NCBI GenBank assembly: GCA_017443065.1
Contig: JAFSPF010000011.1
Location: 1 to 39,067 of the forward strand
Direction: 5' to 3'
DNA from: Lachnospiraceae bacterium
GTDB taxonomy: Bacteria; Bacillota; Clostridia; Lachnospirales; Lachnospiraceae
DNA: 39,067 nucleotides
In this document: positions 15,595 through 23,561 of the stretch, one piece after another
Layout of the letters: every line of letters starts with the position of its first letter
Numbering within the stretch: the stretch's first letter is position 1
The notes under the pieces: model-generated
Told to the model about the DNA's origin: nothing
Database searches by the model: none
Seen by the model: the letters and a program-made list of their open reading frames with translations, nothing else
Position numbers and translations under genes: made by a program

Positions 15595-18045
15595 TTATTT
15601 AAATGTAAAGATTCCGAGCCGTTTTCCCGTTTTGGGATCAAGGCTCACGATTTCAAAACTCCCGGTGCCAAAGTTTTTCTTTCTCAGTTTCTGCATATCG
15701 TCATATTTTTCGCTGTTGATTCTCGTGTTTGGCAAATCCAGCGATTTATTCTGGATATGGAATGTGTTTTTCCCTGTTGCGACAATCTTTAAGTCCGGGA
15801 AATTGCATTGGAACCCGCTGTTATTACACTTTACGGTTGCTTTTTCCGGCACATATGGCAATATGACGCTGAAGAAATCCTTATTGATTTTGCGTTTTGC
15901 AGATATGGATTTTTTGTATTTGCAGCGCGGATTCAGTCTTTTTACCTTCAGTCTCTTTTTCTTGATATAGCCAATCAGCAAAAACAGGGCTCCCGCTGCT
16001 GCGGCTACACGGGGACCGAGGATCCTCAGCCACTCCGCCCATGTCAGCGGTTCGATATACAGATTTTTTTCCGCGCTTCCGCGATACAGATACTCACCCG
16101 ATTCTGCCTCTCCGTCGAGCCGGATTGTGACATCGCCGGAGGAAGTCCTGATCGGATCACCGCCATTATGACGCGGGGCGATCCTCCAGGTCCCCGTTTC
16201 CGTCCCCTTTTCGATCTCCCAGTCAAGACCTGCTCCGGAAATCTCGAGCTCCATGTTGTTCCATACGTCAAACGGCAGCTCCTCTTCCTCTCCGGTGACG
16301 GGATTCACCATGCGGCATTCCACGGGCATCGGTTTTGCTTCCCCGAGGTTGCTGACCCGGTACTCTCCCTCCGGTTCCCCGATCGTGAAACGGATTTCGG
16401 ATGCTTCATAGGCACTGACACTTAAGGCGAGCTCCGCAGAGCCGAATGCCGTCTGTTTGTCAACTTCAAAAGAGGCCGATACCGCAAAACCGTGATCGCC
16501 GGTTTCAATCCCCTTTACGGAATTGTCCGCGGAAAGCGGCTTCAGTTCCCAGGTGCTGTTTTCCTTTCCCTTGCTGACCTGCCACCGGATTCCGGCCTTA
16601 TCCTCGATCTGCAGATCCAGCGCATCCTGCTGTTCGTCTGTCAGCAACGCACCGGTCTCCTCATCTGTGACGGTCAGCAGGATTGGTGATGACGTTTCGG
16701 AGAACTGATCCTGCCTGTAAGAGGAAGTCTGCGGCTCAATTGTCAGCTTCAGCGCCATCGGTTCCGGCAGAACGGTATAACTGCGAACCGTGGAGAGCCG
16801 CACATGTCCCGGGAGTTCGGCAAGCGCACGCAGGGTGACATTGCCGACCGCCAGTTTGACGCTCCCCTTTTTCTGTTTCAATTCCTGCTCCGTATCATTG
16901 TTTTCGACCGTCAGCGAAAACTCCGGTGATTGCAGCAACTCCGATTCGATTTCCGTATTCGTCAGCGGGTTCACGAAATTCATCCTGACTTCGTAATCAC
17001 CGGAATACAGCGCGTCGTCTGCATTAACGGGATTGCCCCTGTATTCCAGTCCGCAGCTTACCTCAACCCCGGGCTGATAATAGTACTCGACGGACTCCGC
17101 GTCACTGACCTCCACGGAAAACGTGCCGGGTTCAAACAGCTCATCCGGCTCATAGATCGCGAGAATACCATTCAGTGTCTCATCGGCAATGGCATTGGGG
17201 CGGTTCGCGGGAACGACGTCGCTGTATTTCACCTGATGCGTTGTGGAAGGGGATACCGCTTTCCCATTGATGGAAGCTTTTCCCACCGCGACATCGTTTC
17301 CCTGTGCAAAAACAATAATCTGTCTGGTCGGTATATCAATATTCAGGATGCTTTCCTGTGCTTTTTTTTCGATAAAACGGTCATCAAGAATGAGTCTTTG
17401 GAAAATCTGGTTTGCCATTGCGCAAACCTTGATCAGCACGTCCACGCCGTCTGCGGCTCTTGTGGAATAGGCACCGTTTTGCGGATTCTCCTCCATCTCG
17501 AAAGCATCATCGCCGATAGCCAAATACGCCGTCTTCATACCTTTCGTATTGTACTCGTTTAGTGCCGCCTGCGCCGTATCCTTAGGTGTTCTTCCGTCGT
17601 CAAATTCGCCGTCCGTGATGATCACGAGCCATTTTTCATATTTATCATCCTCTTTTTCCAGGGCCTGCGAGGCACTCTGGACAGACAAAAAAGGCGTATG
17701 GCCGGCATCGGTATTCATGTCATGGATGGTCTTTACCCTGTTCCGGTCAGAACCCTTCAGGGTCAGTCCGGACGCTCCGTTCAGGCTCATCGGATAAATC
17801 ACCATCACATCATCCGCACCCATCATGGCCGCAAAAACTTCCATGGCATACTTTGCCTGACTCCAGCGCATAATCGGCGTCCCGGAAGCCGCAAACATGG
17901 ATCCGGAATCATCATAAACCACATATATCATTCTGCCTGAGAACTCTTCCGGCGCATCCGCACGCACCTTCATCGGCAGAGCGCCGAGAAGAAGAATCAG
18001 AAGAAGAATCGAAAGCATCTTTTTGGGCAATGTGCCATGAAGCAT
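15595..18045 (-). CDS. exported vWA-domain protein with C-terminal membrane anchor
   Basis: 816 residues. A signal peptide (hydrophobic core about 11-24, cleavage probably after VRA) is followed directly by a von Willebrand A domain. Its MIDAS metal site is complete: D45-x-S47-x-S49 (YDDSGSM), a Thr in GHTPF, and Asp in ITDGEFDD. Several beta-rich, Ig-like stretches follow. A single membrane helix lies at about 674-694, and a basic cytoplasmic tail of about 120 residues ends the protein. vWA domains bind ligands through the metal ion, so this subunit probably senses or binds something outside and contacts the tubulin-like protein inside through its tail. The start ATG 18045 has GGAAGG 8 bases upstream. 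The open frame continues upstream to 18657, but that part is antisense to mgtE and is not coding. Confidence 0.88.
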   Translation of the reverse strand: MLHGTLPKKMLSILLLILLLGALPMKVRADAPEEFSGRMIYVVYDDSGSMFAASGTPIMRWSQAKYAMEVFAAMMGADDVMVIYPMSLNGASGLTLKGSDRNRVKTIHDMNTDAGHTPFLSVQSASQALEKEDDKYEKWLVIITDGEFDDGRTPKDTAQAALNEYNTKGMKTAYLAIGDDAFEMEENPQNGAYSTRAADGVDVLIKVCAMANQIFQRLILDDRFIEKKAQESILNIDIPTRQIIVFAQGNDVAVGKASINGKAVSPSTTHQVKYSDVVPANRPNAIADETLNGILAIYEPDELFEPGTFSVEVSDAESVEYYYQPGVEVSCGLEYRGNPVNADDALYSGDYEVRMNFVNPLTNTEIESELLQSPEFSLTVENNDTEQELKQKKGSVKLAVGNVTLRALAELPGHVRLSTVRSYTVLPEPMALKLTIEPQTSSYRQDQFSETSSPILLTVTDEETGALLTDEQQDALDLQIEDKAGIRWQVSKGKENSTWELKPLSADNSVKGIETGDHGFAVSASFEVDKQTAFGSAELALSVSAYEASEIRFTIGEPEGEYRVSNLGEAKPMPVECRMVNPVTGEEEELPFDVWNNMELEISGAGLDWEIEKGTETGTWRIAPRHNGGDPIRTSSGDVTIRLDGEAESGEYLYRGSAEKNLYIEPLTWAEWLRILGPRVAAAAGALFLLIGYIKKKRLKVKRLNPRCKYKKSISAKRKINKDFFSVILPYVPEKATVKCNNSGFQCNFPDLKIVATGKNTFHIQNKSLDLPNTRINSEKYDDMQKLRKKNFGTGSFEIVSLDPKTGKRLGIFTFK

Positions 18046-18099
18046 ACAGCCTGCCTTCCAATTTAATACTTCGTTTTGTAAATATGTAAAGATGCAGTC

Positions 18100-18127
18100 A
18101 TAATACCATTTTTTTTTTTTTTTGCAA
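18100..18127 (-). promoter_or_regulatory. candidate promoter of the vWA/tubulin operon
   Basis: On the minus strand TTGCAA (18122-18127) and TATTAT (18100-18105) are 16 bases apart. The spacer is almost entirely an A tract, likely curved. A transcript would start near 18093, about 50 bases before the vWA ATG. Confidence 0.55.
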
Positions 18128-18170
18128 TGGTTTTTGTGCTTTTTCGTTTTTTTATATTTTCCCCGGTTTC

Positions 18171-18199
18171 TTGAGTCCGCCGCATCAGAGTGGTATACT
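18171..18199 (+). promoter_or_regulatory. promoter of mgtE
   Basis: TTGAGT (18171-18176), a 17-base spacer, then TATACT (18194-18199) with TG one base upstream (extended -10). The leader to the mgtE ATG is about 80 bases, too short for a complete M-box magnesium riboswitch, and I saw no such fold. Confidence 0.65.
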
Positions 18200-18286
18200 T
18201 TTAATGCAGGAGAATACGTTCGAAGACCGCACGGCAGACGGACCGTATGTCGACAGGTATCCCAAAAAAGGAAGGAGGTGTTTACG

Positions 18287-19642
18287 ATGAATGATGAAAC
18301 ACTGGATACATCACAGGACCTCCGCGCCCTCTTTGAGACAAAGCAATATTCCCTCCTGCGCGAGACGATTTCCGACATGAACGAGGCCGACGTGGCGGCC
18401 TTCATGAACAGCATGTCCAGGGATGAGTCTTTGCGCATGTTCCGTATTCTGCCCAAGGACATTGCGGCGGATGTTTTTGCGAACCTGGAGCTGGATGACC
18501 AGCAGTACATCATCCAGTCCCTTTCGGATAAGGAAGCCGGCACCGTCATCGATAACCTGATGGCGGACGATGCGACGGACCTTTTAGAGGAGATGCCGGC
18601 CGGTGTGGCAAGGAGGCTCCTCGCCAACGCGCAGCCGGAGACCCGGGCGGACATCAATCACCTCCTGCGCTATCCGGAGGATTCCGCGGGCAGCATTATG
18701 ACGGTGGAGTACGTTTCCTTACGGGAGCACATGACCGTCGCCGATGCCATCGAGCGCATCCGGAAAATCGGCCTGGATTCCGAAACCACCAATGTCTGTT
18801 ATGTGCTGGACGAGCGCAGAAAGCTGACCGGTACCGTGGCCCTGCGCTTTCTTCTGATCAAAAAGCCGGAGGATGTGATCGGCGATTTCATGAACACGAA
18901 CGTCATCAGCATCCAGACGACTACGGACCAGGAGGTGGCCGCCAGACAGTTCCAGAAATATGACTTCTCCGTCATGCCCGTCGTGGACGGCGAAAACCGC
19001 ATGGTCGGCATCATCACGATCGATGACGTCGTTGATATCATGCAGGAGGAGATGACGGAGGATATCGAAAAGATGGCGGCTATTTTGCCGACGGACAAGC
19101 CCTATTTCAAGGTCGGGGTCTTCGAAACCTACCGCAAGCGCATGCCCTGGCTGCTGCTCCTGATGATCTCCGCCACCTTCACCGGTGCCATCATCATGCA
19201 CTTCGAGGAGGCGCTGGCCTCTTATGTGGTCCTGACCGCCTACATCCCGATGCTGATGGACACCGGCGGCAATGCCGGCGGGCAGGCCTCCGTTTCCATC
19301 ATCCGCGGTCTGTCACTCGGGGAAATCCGCTTTGAGGATCTGCTCAAAACGGTCTTTAAGGAATTCCGCGTCTCCATCCTCTGCGGTGTGACGCTCTCTC
19401 TTGCGAACTTCGCGAAGCTCATGCTGATCGACGGCTTAAGCCTTTCCGTGTCCGCCGTGATCTGCGTGACGCTCGTGGCCGTCGTCATCATCGCAAAGCT
19501 CGTCGGCTGCGTCCTGCCCCTGCTTGCGAAGAAAATCGGCTTTGACCCGGCGGTCATGGCATCTCCCATGGTCACGACGATCGTCGATGCGCTCGCGCTC
19601 TTCGTTTATTTCAATATCGCGACGGCGGTCTTACACCTGTAG
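18287..19642 (+). CDS. mgtE: MgtE-type magnesium transporter
   Basis: 451 residues, the usual family length. An N-terminal MgtE superhelical domain (about 20-130, with repeats such as DVFANLELDDQQYIIQSL) leads into a pair of CBS domains (about 130-255, for example MPVVDGENRMVGIITIDDVVD). Five membrane helices end the protein, with the conserved MDTGGNAGGQAS segment that forms part of the Mg2+ path. The cytoplasmic domains sense internal Mg2+ and close the pore. The start at 18287 has a strong GGAAGGAGG site; the open frame begins upstream at 18122 but lacks one. This is the only + strand gene in the window, diverging from the vWA operon and converging on the substrate-binding protein gene 24 bases away. 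Confidence 0.95.
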   Translation: MNDETLDTSQDLRALFETKQYSLLRETISDMNEADVAAFMNSMSRDESLRMFRILPKDIAADVFANLELDDQQYIIQSLSDKEAGTVIDNLMADDATDLLEEMPAGVARRLLANAQPETRADINHLLRYPEDSAGSIMTVEYVSLREHMTVADAIERIRKIGLDSETTNVCYVLDERRKLTGTVALRFLLIKKPEDVIGDFMNTNVISIQTTTDQEVAARQFQKYDFSVMPVVDGENRMVGIITIDDVVDIMQEEMTEDIEKMAAILPTDKPYFKVGVFETYRKRMPWLLLLMISATFTGAIIMHFEEALASYVVLTAYIPMLMDTGGNAGGQASVSIIRGLSLGEIRFEDLLKTVFKEFRVSILCGVTLSLANFAKLMLIDGLSLSVSAVICVTLVAVVIIAKLVGCVLPLLAKKIGFDPAVMASPMVTTIVDALALFVYFNIATAVLHL

Positions 19643-19665
19643 CCGCTTCATCAGAAAAAGAATCC

Positions 19666-20757
19666 TTATTTTCCTAAAATGTCAAAGTAGAAATCATTTG
19701 TTGGGAAGGTGCCGCCGATGGAGGTATGATCCGCGTCATACAGCACCTGCAGGTAGCCCTTGAGCGCGGTCTCCATGTCCGTTCCGGTGATCCAGGCGAC
19801 GCCGCAATGCGGAAGCGCCTTTGCCGCCACCTCCTTCGAAGCGATGATGTCATGCTTGACGATCAGCTCCACCGTCCGGTCGATGTTGTTGTTGGCATCC
19901 CTGACGCTGAAGGCGTGCTCATCCAGGAACATGGCAACGACGGTCGGATGCTCCTCCAAAATCTCCCTGCGCACCACGGTCACGCCGGTGATGAGCGTCG
20001 TGCCGTTCTCCAGGGCATCCCATTCGTCCGTCAGCGAAAAGCGGATGTCCAGCGCATCATTCTGCATGACGGCGGAGGTCGCGAAGGGCTGGGGCAAAAC
20101 GGCAATCTGATCCGGATTCTCCTTTAAGAGCGCAGCGATCTCCGTGGCCTCGGAATGAAACTCCAGCTTGCAGTCCGTGACGTCATACTGATCCAGGAGA
20201 AAGCGCAGCGCGTATTCGGGTGTCGCGCCCTGTCCGGTGGTCAGCACGGTCTTTCCCTTCAAATCCGTGATATGCGCGATGCTCTCATCCGCGCTCACGC
20301 AGTCGAGGACGCCCAGGGTATTGATCTCCACCGCGGCCACGCCAGCATTCGTCCGGTTATACAGCACCGCCGCGAGGTTCGCCGGCACCAGCGCCACATC
20401 CAGATCCCCGCTGATGATGGCGGCGGAAAGCGCCGCAGGATCCGTCTCCATCGTGAACCTGTAATTGCCGACGGCATTACCGGCCTCGCTCTTTTCGATC
20501 AGGTGCAGCAGGCCGATCGTCGTCGGGCCCTTGAGGGAGCCGATCTGCAGCTCATAATCATCAAACTCCTCTTCCTCCGTGCTGCCTGCGGCGGCTGCCT
20601 CTTCCACGGTCGTCTCCGGTCCGGACGCAAGCTCTGCGGTCCCGCCCGTTTCCGCGCTGTCCGCTGCCGTCGCCTCCTCCCCGCCGGAGCAGGATGTCAG
20701 CAGGGCTGCACTTAAAAAGATTGCACACAACGGTTTCAGAATGCTGTTTTTTCTCAT
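19666..20757 (-). CDS. ABC transporter substrate-binding lipoprotein (NMT1/SsuA-like), orphan
   Basis: 363 residues. The lipobox LLTSC (Cys23) indicates a lipid-anchored extracytoplasmic protein. After an Ala/Glu-rich linker the fold begins with LQIGSLKGPTTIGLLHLIE, and ISGDLDVALVPANLAAVLYN follows. These are typical of the two-lobed periplasmic-binding family that includes nitrate, taurine and thiamine-precursor binding proteins. No ATPase or permease gene is adjacent, so it either works with a transporter encoded elsewhere or the rest has been lost; the ligand cannot be named. The start ATG has GGGGAG about 7 bases upstream. Codon use is GC-rich like the genes to its right. Confidence 0.82.
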   Translation of the reverse strand: MRKNSILKPLCAIFLSAALLTSCSGGEEATAADSAETGGTAELASGPETTVEEAAAAGSTEEEEFDDYELQIGSLKGPTTIGLLHLIEKSEAGNAVGNYRFTMETDPAALSAAIISGDLDVALVPANLAAVLYNRTNAGVAAVEINTLGVLDCVSADESIAHITDLKGKTVLTTGQGATPEYALRFLLDQYDVTDCKLEFHSEATEIAALLKENPDQIAVLPQPFATSAVMQNDALDIRFSLTDEWDALENGTTLITGVTVVRREILEEHPTVVAMFLDEHAFSVRDANNNIDRTVELIVKHDIIASKEVAAKALPHCGVAWITGTDMETALKGYLQVLYDADHTSIGGTFPTNDFYFDILGK

Positions 20758-20801
20758 GATACACTCCCCTGTCTTCTTATCCTGGCAGATGCTACCGCCT
20801 T

Positions 20802-20810
20802 ATTTTACCA
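20802..20810 (-). promoter_or_regulatory. candidate extended -10 promoter for the substrate-binding protein
   Basis: On the minus strand TGG precedes TAAAAT (20802-20807). The corresponding -35 (TGGCAT) is poor, so recognition would rely on the extended -10. It lies about 45 bases upstream of the gene. Confidence 0.35.
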
Positions 20811-20934
20811 TAAAAGAGAGCAAAATGCCATTTTCCCGAATGAATGTTCTGTGGTTTTATATTTATTTTAGAAAAAAAGATCATTTTTCCCCTCAAAAGG
20901 GGTTAAGTTTCCCGATTTGGTACCGATATAAAGT

Positions 20935-20954
20935 GTGAGATTCAAAAATCTCAC
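20935..20954. repeat. perfect 8-bp inverted repeat
   Basis: GTGAGATT and AATCTCAC separated by four bases. It lies between the symporter gene and the substrate-binding gene. Neither side has a good T run, so it could be an operator or a transcript-stabilising hairpin rather than a terminator. Confidence 0.55.
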
Positions 20955-20979
20955 TCCCCCAACAAAACTTTTTTCATAC

Positions 20980-21012
20980 GGCCGGTGTTGAACTCCCCAT
21001 TCGACACCGGCC
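20980..21012. terminator. strong 12-bp hairpin after the symporter gene
   Basis: GGCCGGTGTTGA (20980-20991) pairs with TCGACACCGGCC (21001-21012), with one G-T pair and a 9-base loop. On + it is followed by a T-rich stretch (cctctcttttt). On -, the direction of the symporter transcript, it is followed by an A-rich stretch before a few T residues. It lies 22 bases past the symporter stop, so it may end or protect that transcript, but it is not a classical minus-strand terminator. Confidence 0.5.
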
Positions 21013-21033
21013 TCCTCTCTTTTTACAAGGCTT

Positions 21034-22542
21034 TTATCCGCCCTGTGAACGTACTTCTCTTTTCTGAAGGGTGGTGTTTCGCTTATCCCATAAGCGGTCA
21101 AAGGAAAGGCCCGTGACCTTTTCGCAGACCCTTCTCTCCTCCTCCGTTGTTTCGGATGCGTCCTCGCCCTTGCGCCTTGCGATCTCCTTCTGCACGATGC
21201 GGAATTCCTTCCCGGTCAGGGGGAAGACCATCCCGGTAATCAGCAACAGCAGGGTCAAAAGCGCCGGCGCGAACACGAAGATGAGGGCGATGCCCTGCTG
21301 TGTCCCGGCCGCCTGCCGGATCCCCGCGCTGGCCGCCACCTCGTCATAGCCGACCATCGCCAGCAACAGTCCGATGGCCGCGGTGCTGAGGCCGGAGGAA
21401 ATCTTACGGCTGAAGGTTGCCATGCCGGAGACGATGCCCGGGCGGTGCACGGAGGTGATCAGCTCGTCCACATCCGCCATGTCCGCCATGACGGCAAAGA
21501 TGCCGGTCAGAGAGGCCGCGTTCCCGAAGCCGATCAGGGAAGACATCGCCAGTACCGGCACGATGCTCGCGCCCTCATAGGAAAAGGCCAGGAGCCCGAG
21601 AAGGCCGAGGAGGCGGATCGGCGCGCCGATCAGGATCACGCTACGCTTCGAGGATTTGCTCATGACCGGGCCGAAGACGAACATTCCGATGAGCTGGAAG
21701 ATCATCAGCGCCCCGAGAATATACGTAAAATAGCCGTTGTCATAGCCGTTCAGCACGTCATCCACATAATACACCGCCATGCCTGACACAAAATCCATGC
21801 CGCACTGCCCGAAGAGATAAAGGCCGATGAACAGGCGGAAGGATTTGGACTTAAAGACACTGGCCGCCTGCGGAAAACTCTCCGCAATACCGGTGCGCAC
21901 CGGGGGCTTTTTCTTTTCCCATGTGCCGAGGAAGGTCAGGATGGAGGTGATGAAAAAGACAATGCCGAACACGACGCCGTTGCGGAAATAGGCGCCCGTA
22001 TCGAGATTGTCCGCAATGAGCACCGTCGGGGCAATGCCGCAGACCATGGCGCCGAGCGTGGAGAAGATCATCCGCACATTGGAGAACTTCGCCCGCATCG
22101 TGTAGTCATCGATCATGTCCGGCAGCAGCCCGTTATAGGGCACCATGAGGATGGTGAAGCCTGTCGAAAACAGGCAGTACATCAGCATATAAAAGATGAA
22201 GCGGACCACGTTTGAGCTCGAGGGCACCGCAATCCACATGCAGACAAAGGTGAGGGAGGACGCGATGGCACCGATGAAAATATAAAAGCGTTTCGCGCCG
22301 TACTTCGACACCGTGCGGTCCGTGATGTTGCCCATGATCGGATCCGTGATGGCGTCCCAGACATGCCCGAACAGGGGCGCCGTACCCGCGAGGGCCGGCG
22401 GCATCCCCATGGCCTTGATCATAAAAACCGTATAAAAGGTACTGATGATCAGAAAGGCGCCGCCGCCGTAAAACTCCGCAATCCCGTAGAGGATCCGGGA
22501 ACGGATCCCGGTATCCGGCGTCCTGCCCGCGTATTCATTCAT
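21034..22542 (-). CDS. GPH-family sugar:cation symporter (MFS)
   Basis: 502 residues with about 12 membrane helices. The N-terminal half carries the glycoside-pentoside-hexuronide signature region (WDAITDPIMGNITDRT, then KYGAKRFYIFIGAI), where the conserved Asp residues bind the coupling cation. Family members import glycosides or hexuronides with Na+ or H+. No sugar hydrolase lies nearby, so the substrate is unknown. The ATG at 22542 has its best AGGAGG 14 bases upstream, inside a tiny upstream frame whose stop is 3 bases before the ATG, which suggests translational coupling. The C-terminal tail of about 55 residues is charged and cytoplasmic. Confidence 0.88.
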   Translation of the reverse strand: MNEYAGRTPDTGIRSRILYGIAEFYGGGAFLIISTFYTVFMIKAMGMPPALAGTAPLFGHVWDAITDPIMGNITDRTVSKYGAKRFYIFIGAIASSLTFVCMWIAVPSSSNVVRFIFYMLMYCLFSTGFTILMVPYNGLLPDMIDDYTMRAKFSNVRMIFSTLGAMVCGIAPTVLIADNLDTGAYFRNGVVFGIVFFITSILTFLGTWEKKKPPVRTGIAESFPQAASVFKSKSFRLFIGLYLFGQCGMDFVSGMAVYYVDDVLNGYDNGYFTYILGALMIFQLIGMFVFGPVMSKSSKRSVILIGAPIRLLGLLGLLAFSYEGASIVPVLAMSSLIGFGNAASLTGIFAVMADMADVDELITSVHRPGIVSGMATFSRKISSGLSTAAIGLLLAMVGYDEVAASAGIRQAAGTQQGIALIFVFAPALLTLLLLITGMVFPLTGKEFRIVQKEIARRKGEDASETTEEERRVCEKVTGLSFDRLWDKRNTTLQKREVRSQGG

Positions 22543-22545
22543 CTT

Positions 22546-22641
22546 TTATTCCGCAACCTCCTGCAGCAGCTTTTCCTCATCCTCCAGTGCCTCCTCCATG
22601 GCTTCCATACAAACCAACCGCAGAAAAGCAAGTCGATTCAC
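22546..22641 (-). CDS. possible 31-residue leader ORF upstream of the symporter
   Basis: GTG start at 22641 preceded by GGGGGAG. The frame reads into MEAMEEALEDEEKLLQEVAE and stops 3 bases before the symporter ATG. It is acidic and helical. It contains the AGGAGG nearest to the symporter start, so reading it could deliver ribosomes to that gene. An alternative start is ATG 22608. Not recognised; it may be chance. Confidence 0.3.
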   Translation of the reverse strand: MNRLAFLRLVCMEAMEEALEDEEKLLQEVAE

Positions 22642-22674
22642 CTGCTCCCCCGCGGCCCTTCAACAGTTATTATG

Positions 22675-22703
22675 ATTTTAACATGTTCCCCTGCGTTTGT
22701 CTT
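22675..22703 (-). promoter_or_regulatory. candidate promoter for the symporter unit
   Basis: On the minus strand AAGACA (22698-22703), a 17-base spacer, then TAAAAT (22675-22680) with TG one base upstream. It overlaps the stop codon of the nucleotidyltransferase gene. Confidence 0.4.
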
Positions 22704-23464
22704 TAATCGGTTGTGCGAAATGTAATTCTGTTTTTCACGATCGCATGATCGTCCGGATCATCCACCTCCGCGCAAAGCATTCCCTCCACATCAAAGGGCA
22801 GAATGCGGCAGCTGTCCGAAACCGCATTGAAGGCGTCTTCCGCATAAACCGCCGTCTTTCCTTCCCGGCAGAAGGCTTCGATCGCTTCGCACCAGATGCG
22901 CCAGTCCTGCGGATCCATCTTATACAGGGGCTGCAGGGCGATGCTGTCCGTCACATAGGGAACACCGATTTTCTCAATGCTGCCGTCCGCGCGTAAGATC
23001 GCCTTGAAATCCTTTTCCGTGACAGGCTGCAAGCTGCTGACCGTAACACGGCTGCCGGGCGCAGGCTGCGCGGACGCGGGGCGCGCCGCGGCGTGTTCCC
23101 CCTGCAGCAGATCGTACAGCACCTGCTCCTCCCAGACGAGATCCCCGTGCAGAAACAGCAGCTCCCCCTCCAGGTACTCCCTGGCCAGATAAACGGAATA
23201 AATGTAGTTCGTGCTGCGGAACACCGGATTTTCCACAAAGGTCAGCTTCATGGAGAGGGAAAGCGCACGGCAATACGCCTCCAGCTTTTTCGCATAAAGA
23301 CCCGTCGTCATCACGACCTCATCGATCCCCGCCTCCTGCAGCAGCCGCAGCTGTCTGGAAACGATGGTCTCCTCTTCCGTCAGCGGCGTCATGCACTTGG
23401 GATGGCCGGCCGCCTCTGCGCCGATGCGCGTTCCCGTGCCGGAATTCACAATCAAAGCCTTCAT
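22703..23464 (-). CDS. LicC-like sugar-1-phosphate/phosphocholine nucleotidyltransferase
   Basis: 253 residues, full length for the short NTP-transferase fold. The N-terminus ALIVNSGTGTRIG is the nucleotide-binding loop. HPKCMTPL supplies the Lys that usually contacts the phosphate, and FLHGDLVWEE has the metal-binding Asp. FRSTNYIYSVYLAREYL is typical of the LicC branch, which makes CDP-choline or related activated alcohols for surface decoration. No kinase or transferase partner lies beside it, so the substrate is uncertain. GGAG lies 8 bases before ATG 23464. An intrinsic terminator of the preceding unit ends only about 22 bases upstream of the start, leaving little room for a separate promoter. 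Confidence 0.8.
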   Translation of the reverse strand: MKALIVNSGTGTRIGAEAAGHPKCMTPLTEEETIVSRQLRLLQEAGIDEVVMTTGLYAKKLEAYCRALSLSMKLTFVENPVFRSTNYIYSVYLAREYLEGELLFLHGDLVWEEQVLYDLLQGEHAAARPASAQPAPGSRVTVSSLQPVTEKDFKAILRADGSIEKIGVPYVTDSIALQPLYKMDPQDWRIWCEAIEAFCREGKTAVYAEDAFNAVSDSCRILPFDVEGMLCAEVDDPDDHAIVKNRITFRTTD

Positions 23465-23484
23465 CTTTCAGTCTCCGTGAACGG

Positions 23485-23512
23485 GAAAAAGGCGGTTCCG
23501 TATGAACCGCCT
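23485..23512 (-). terminator. intrinsic terminator after carbonic anhydrase
   Basis: On the minus strand AGGCGGTTC, a 5-base loop and GAACCGCCT (23490-23512) form a perfect 9-bp stem followed directly by TTTTT (23485-23489). It lies 50 bases past the carbonic anhydrase stop and closes the long ion-transport operon. Confidence 0.8.
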
Positions 23513-23561
23513 CCTTTCCCTGATAAGAAGGAAAATTTGTATGGACAGAAGCATCTGCTCC

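Noticed and set aside
18200-18286. M-box magnesium riboswitch before mgtE
   Set aside because: The leader is only about 80 bases and shows no M-box-like fold or conserved blocks.
18046-18657. N-terminal extension of the vWA open frame
   Set aside because: It lies antisense to the start of mgtE, has no signal peptide, and ATG 18045 has its own ribosome binding site followed by a clear signal peptide.
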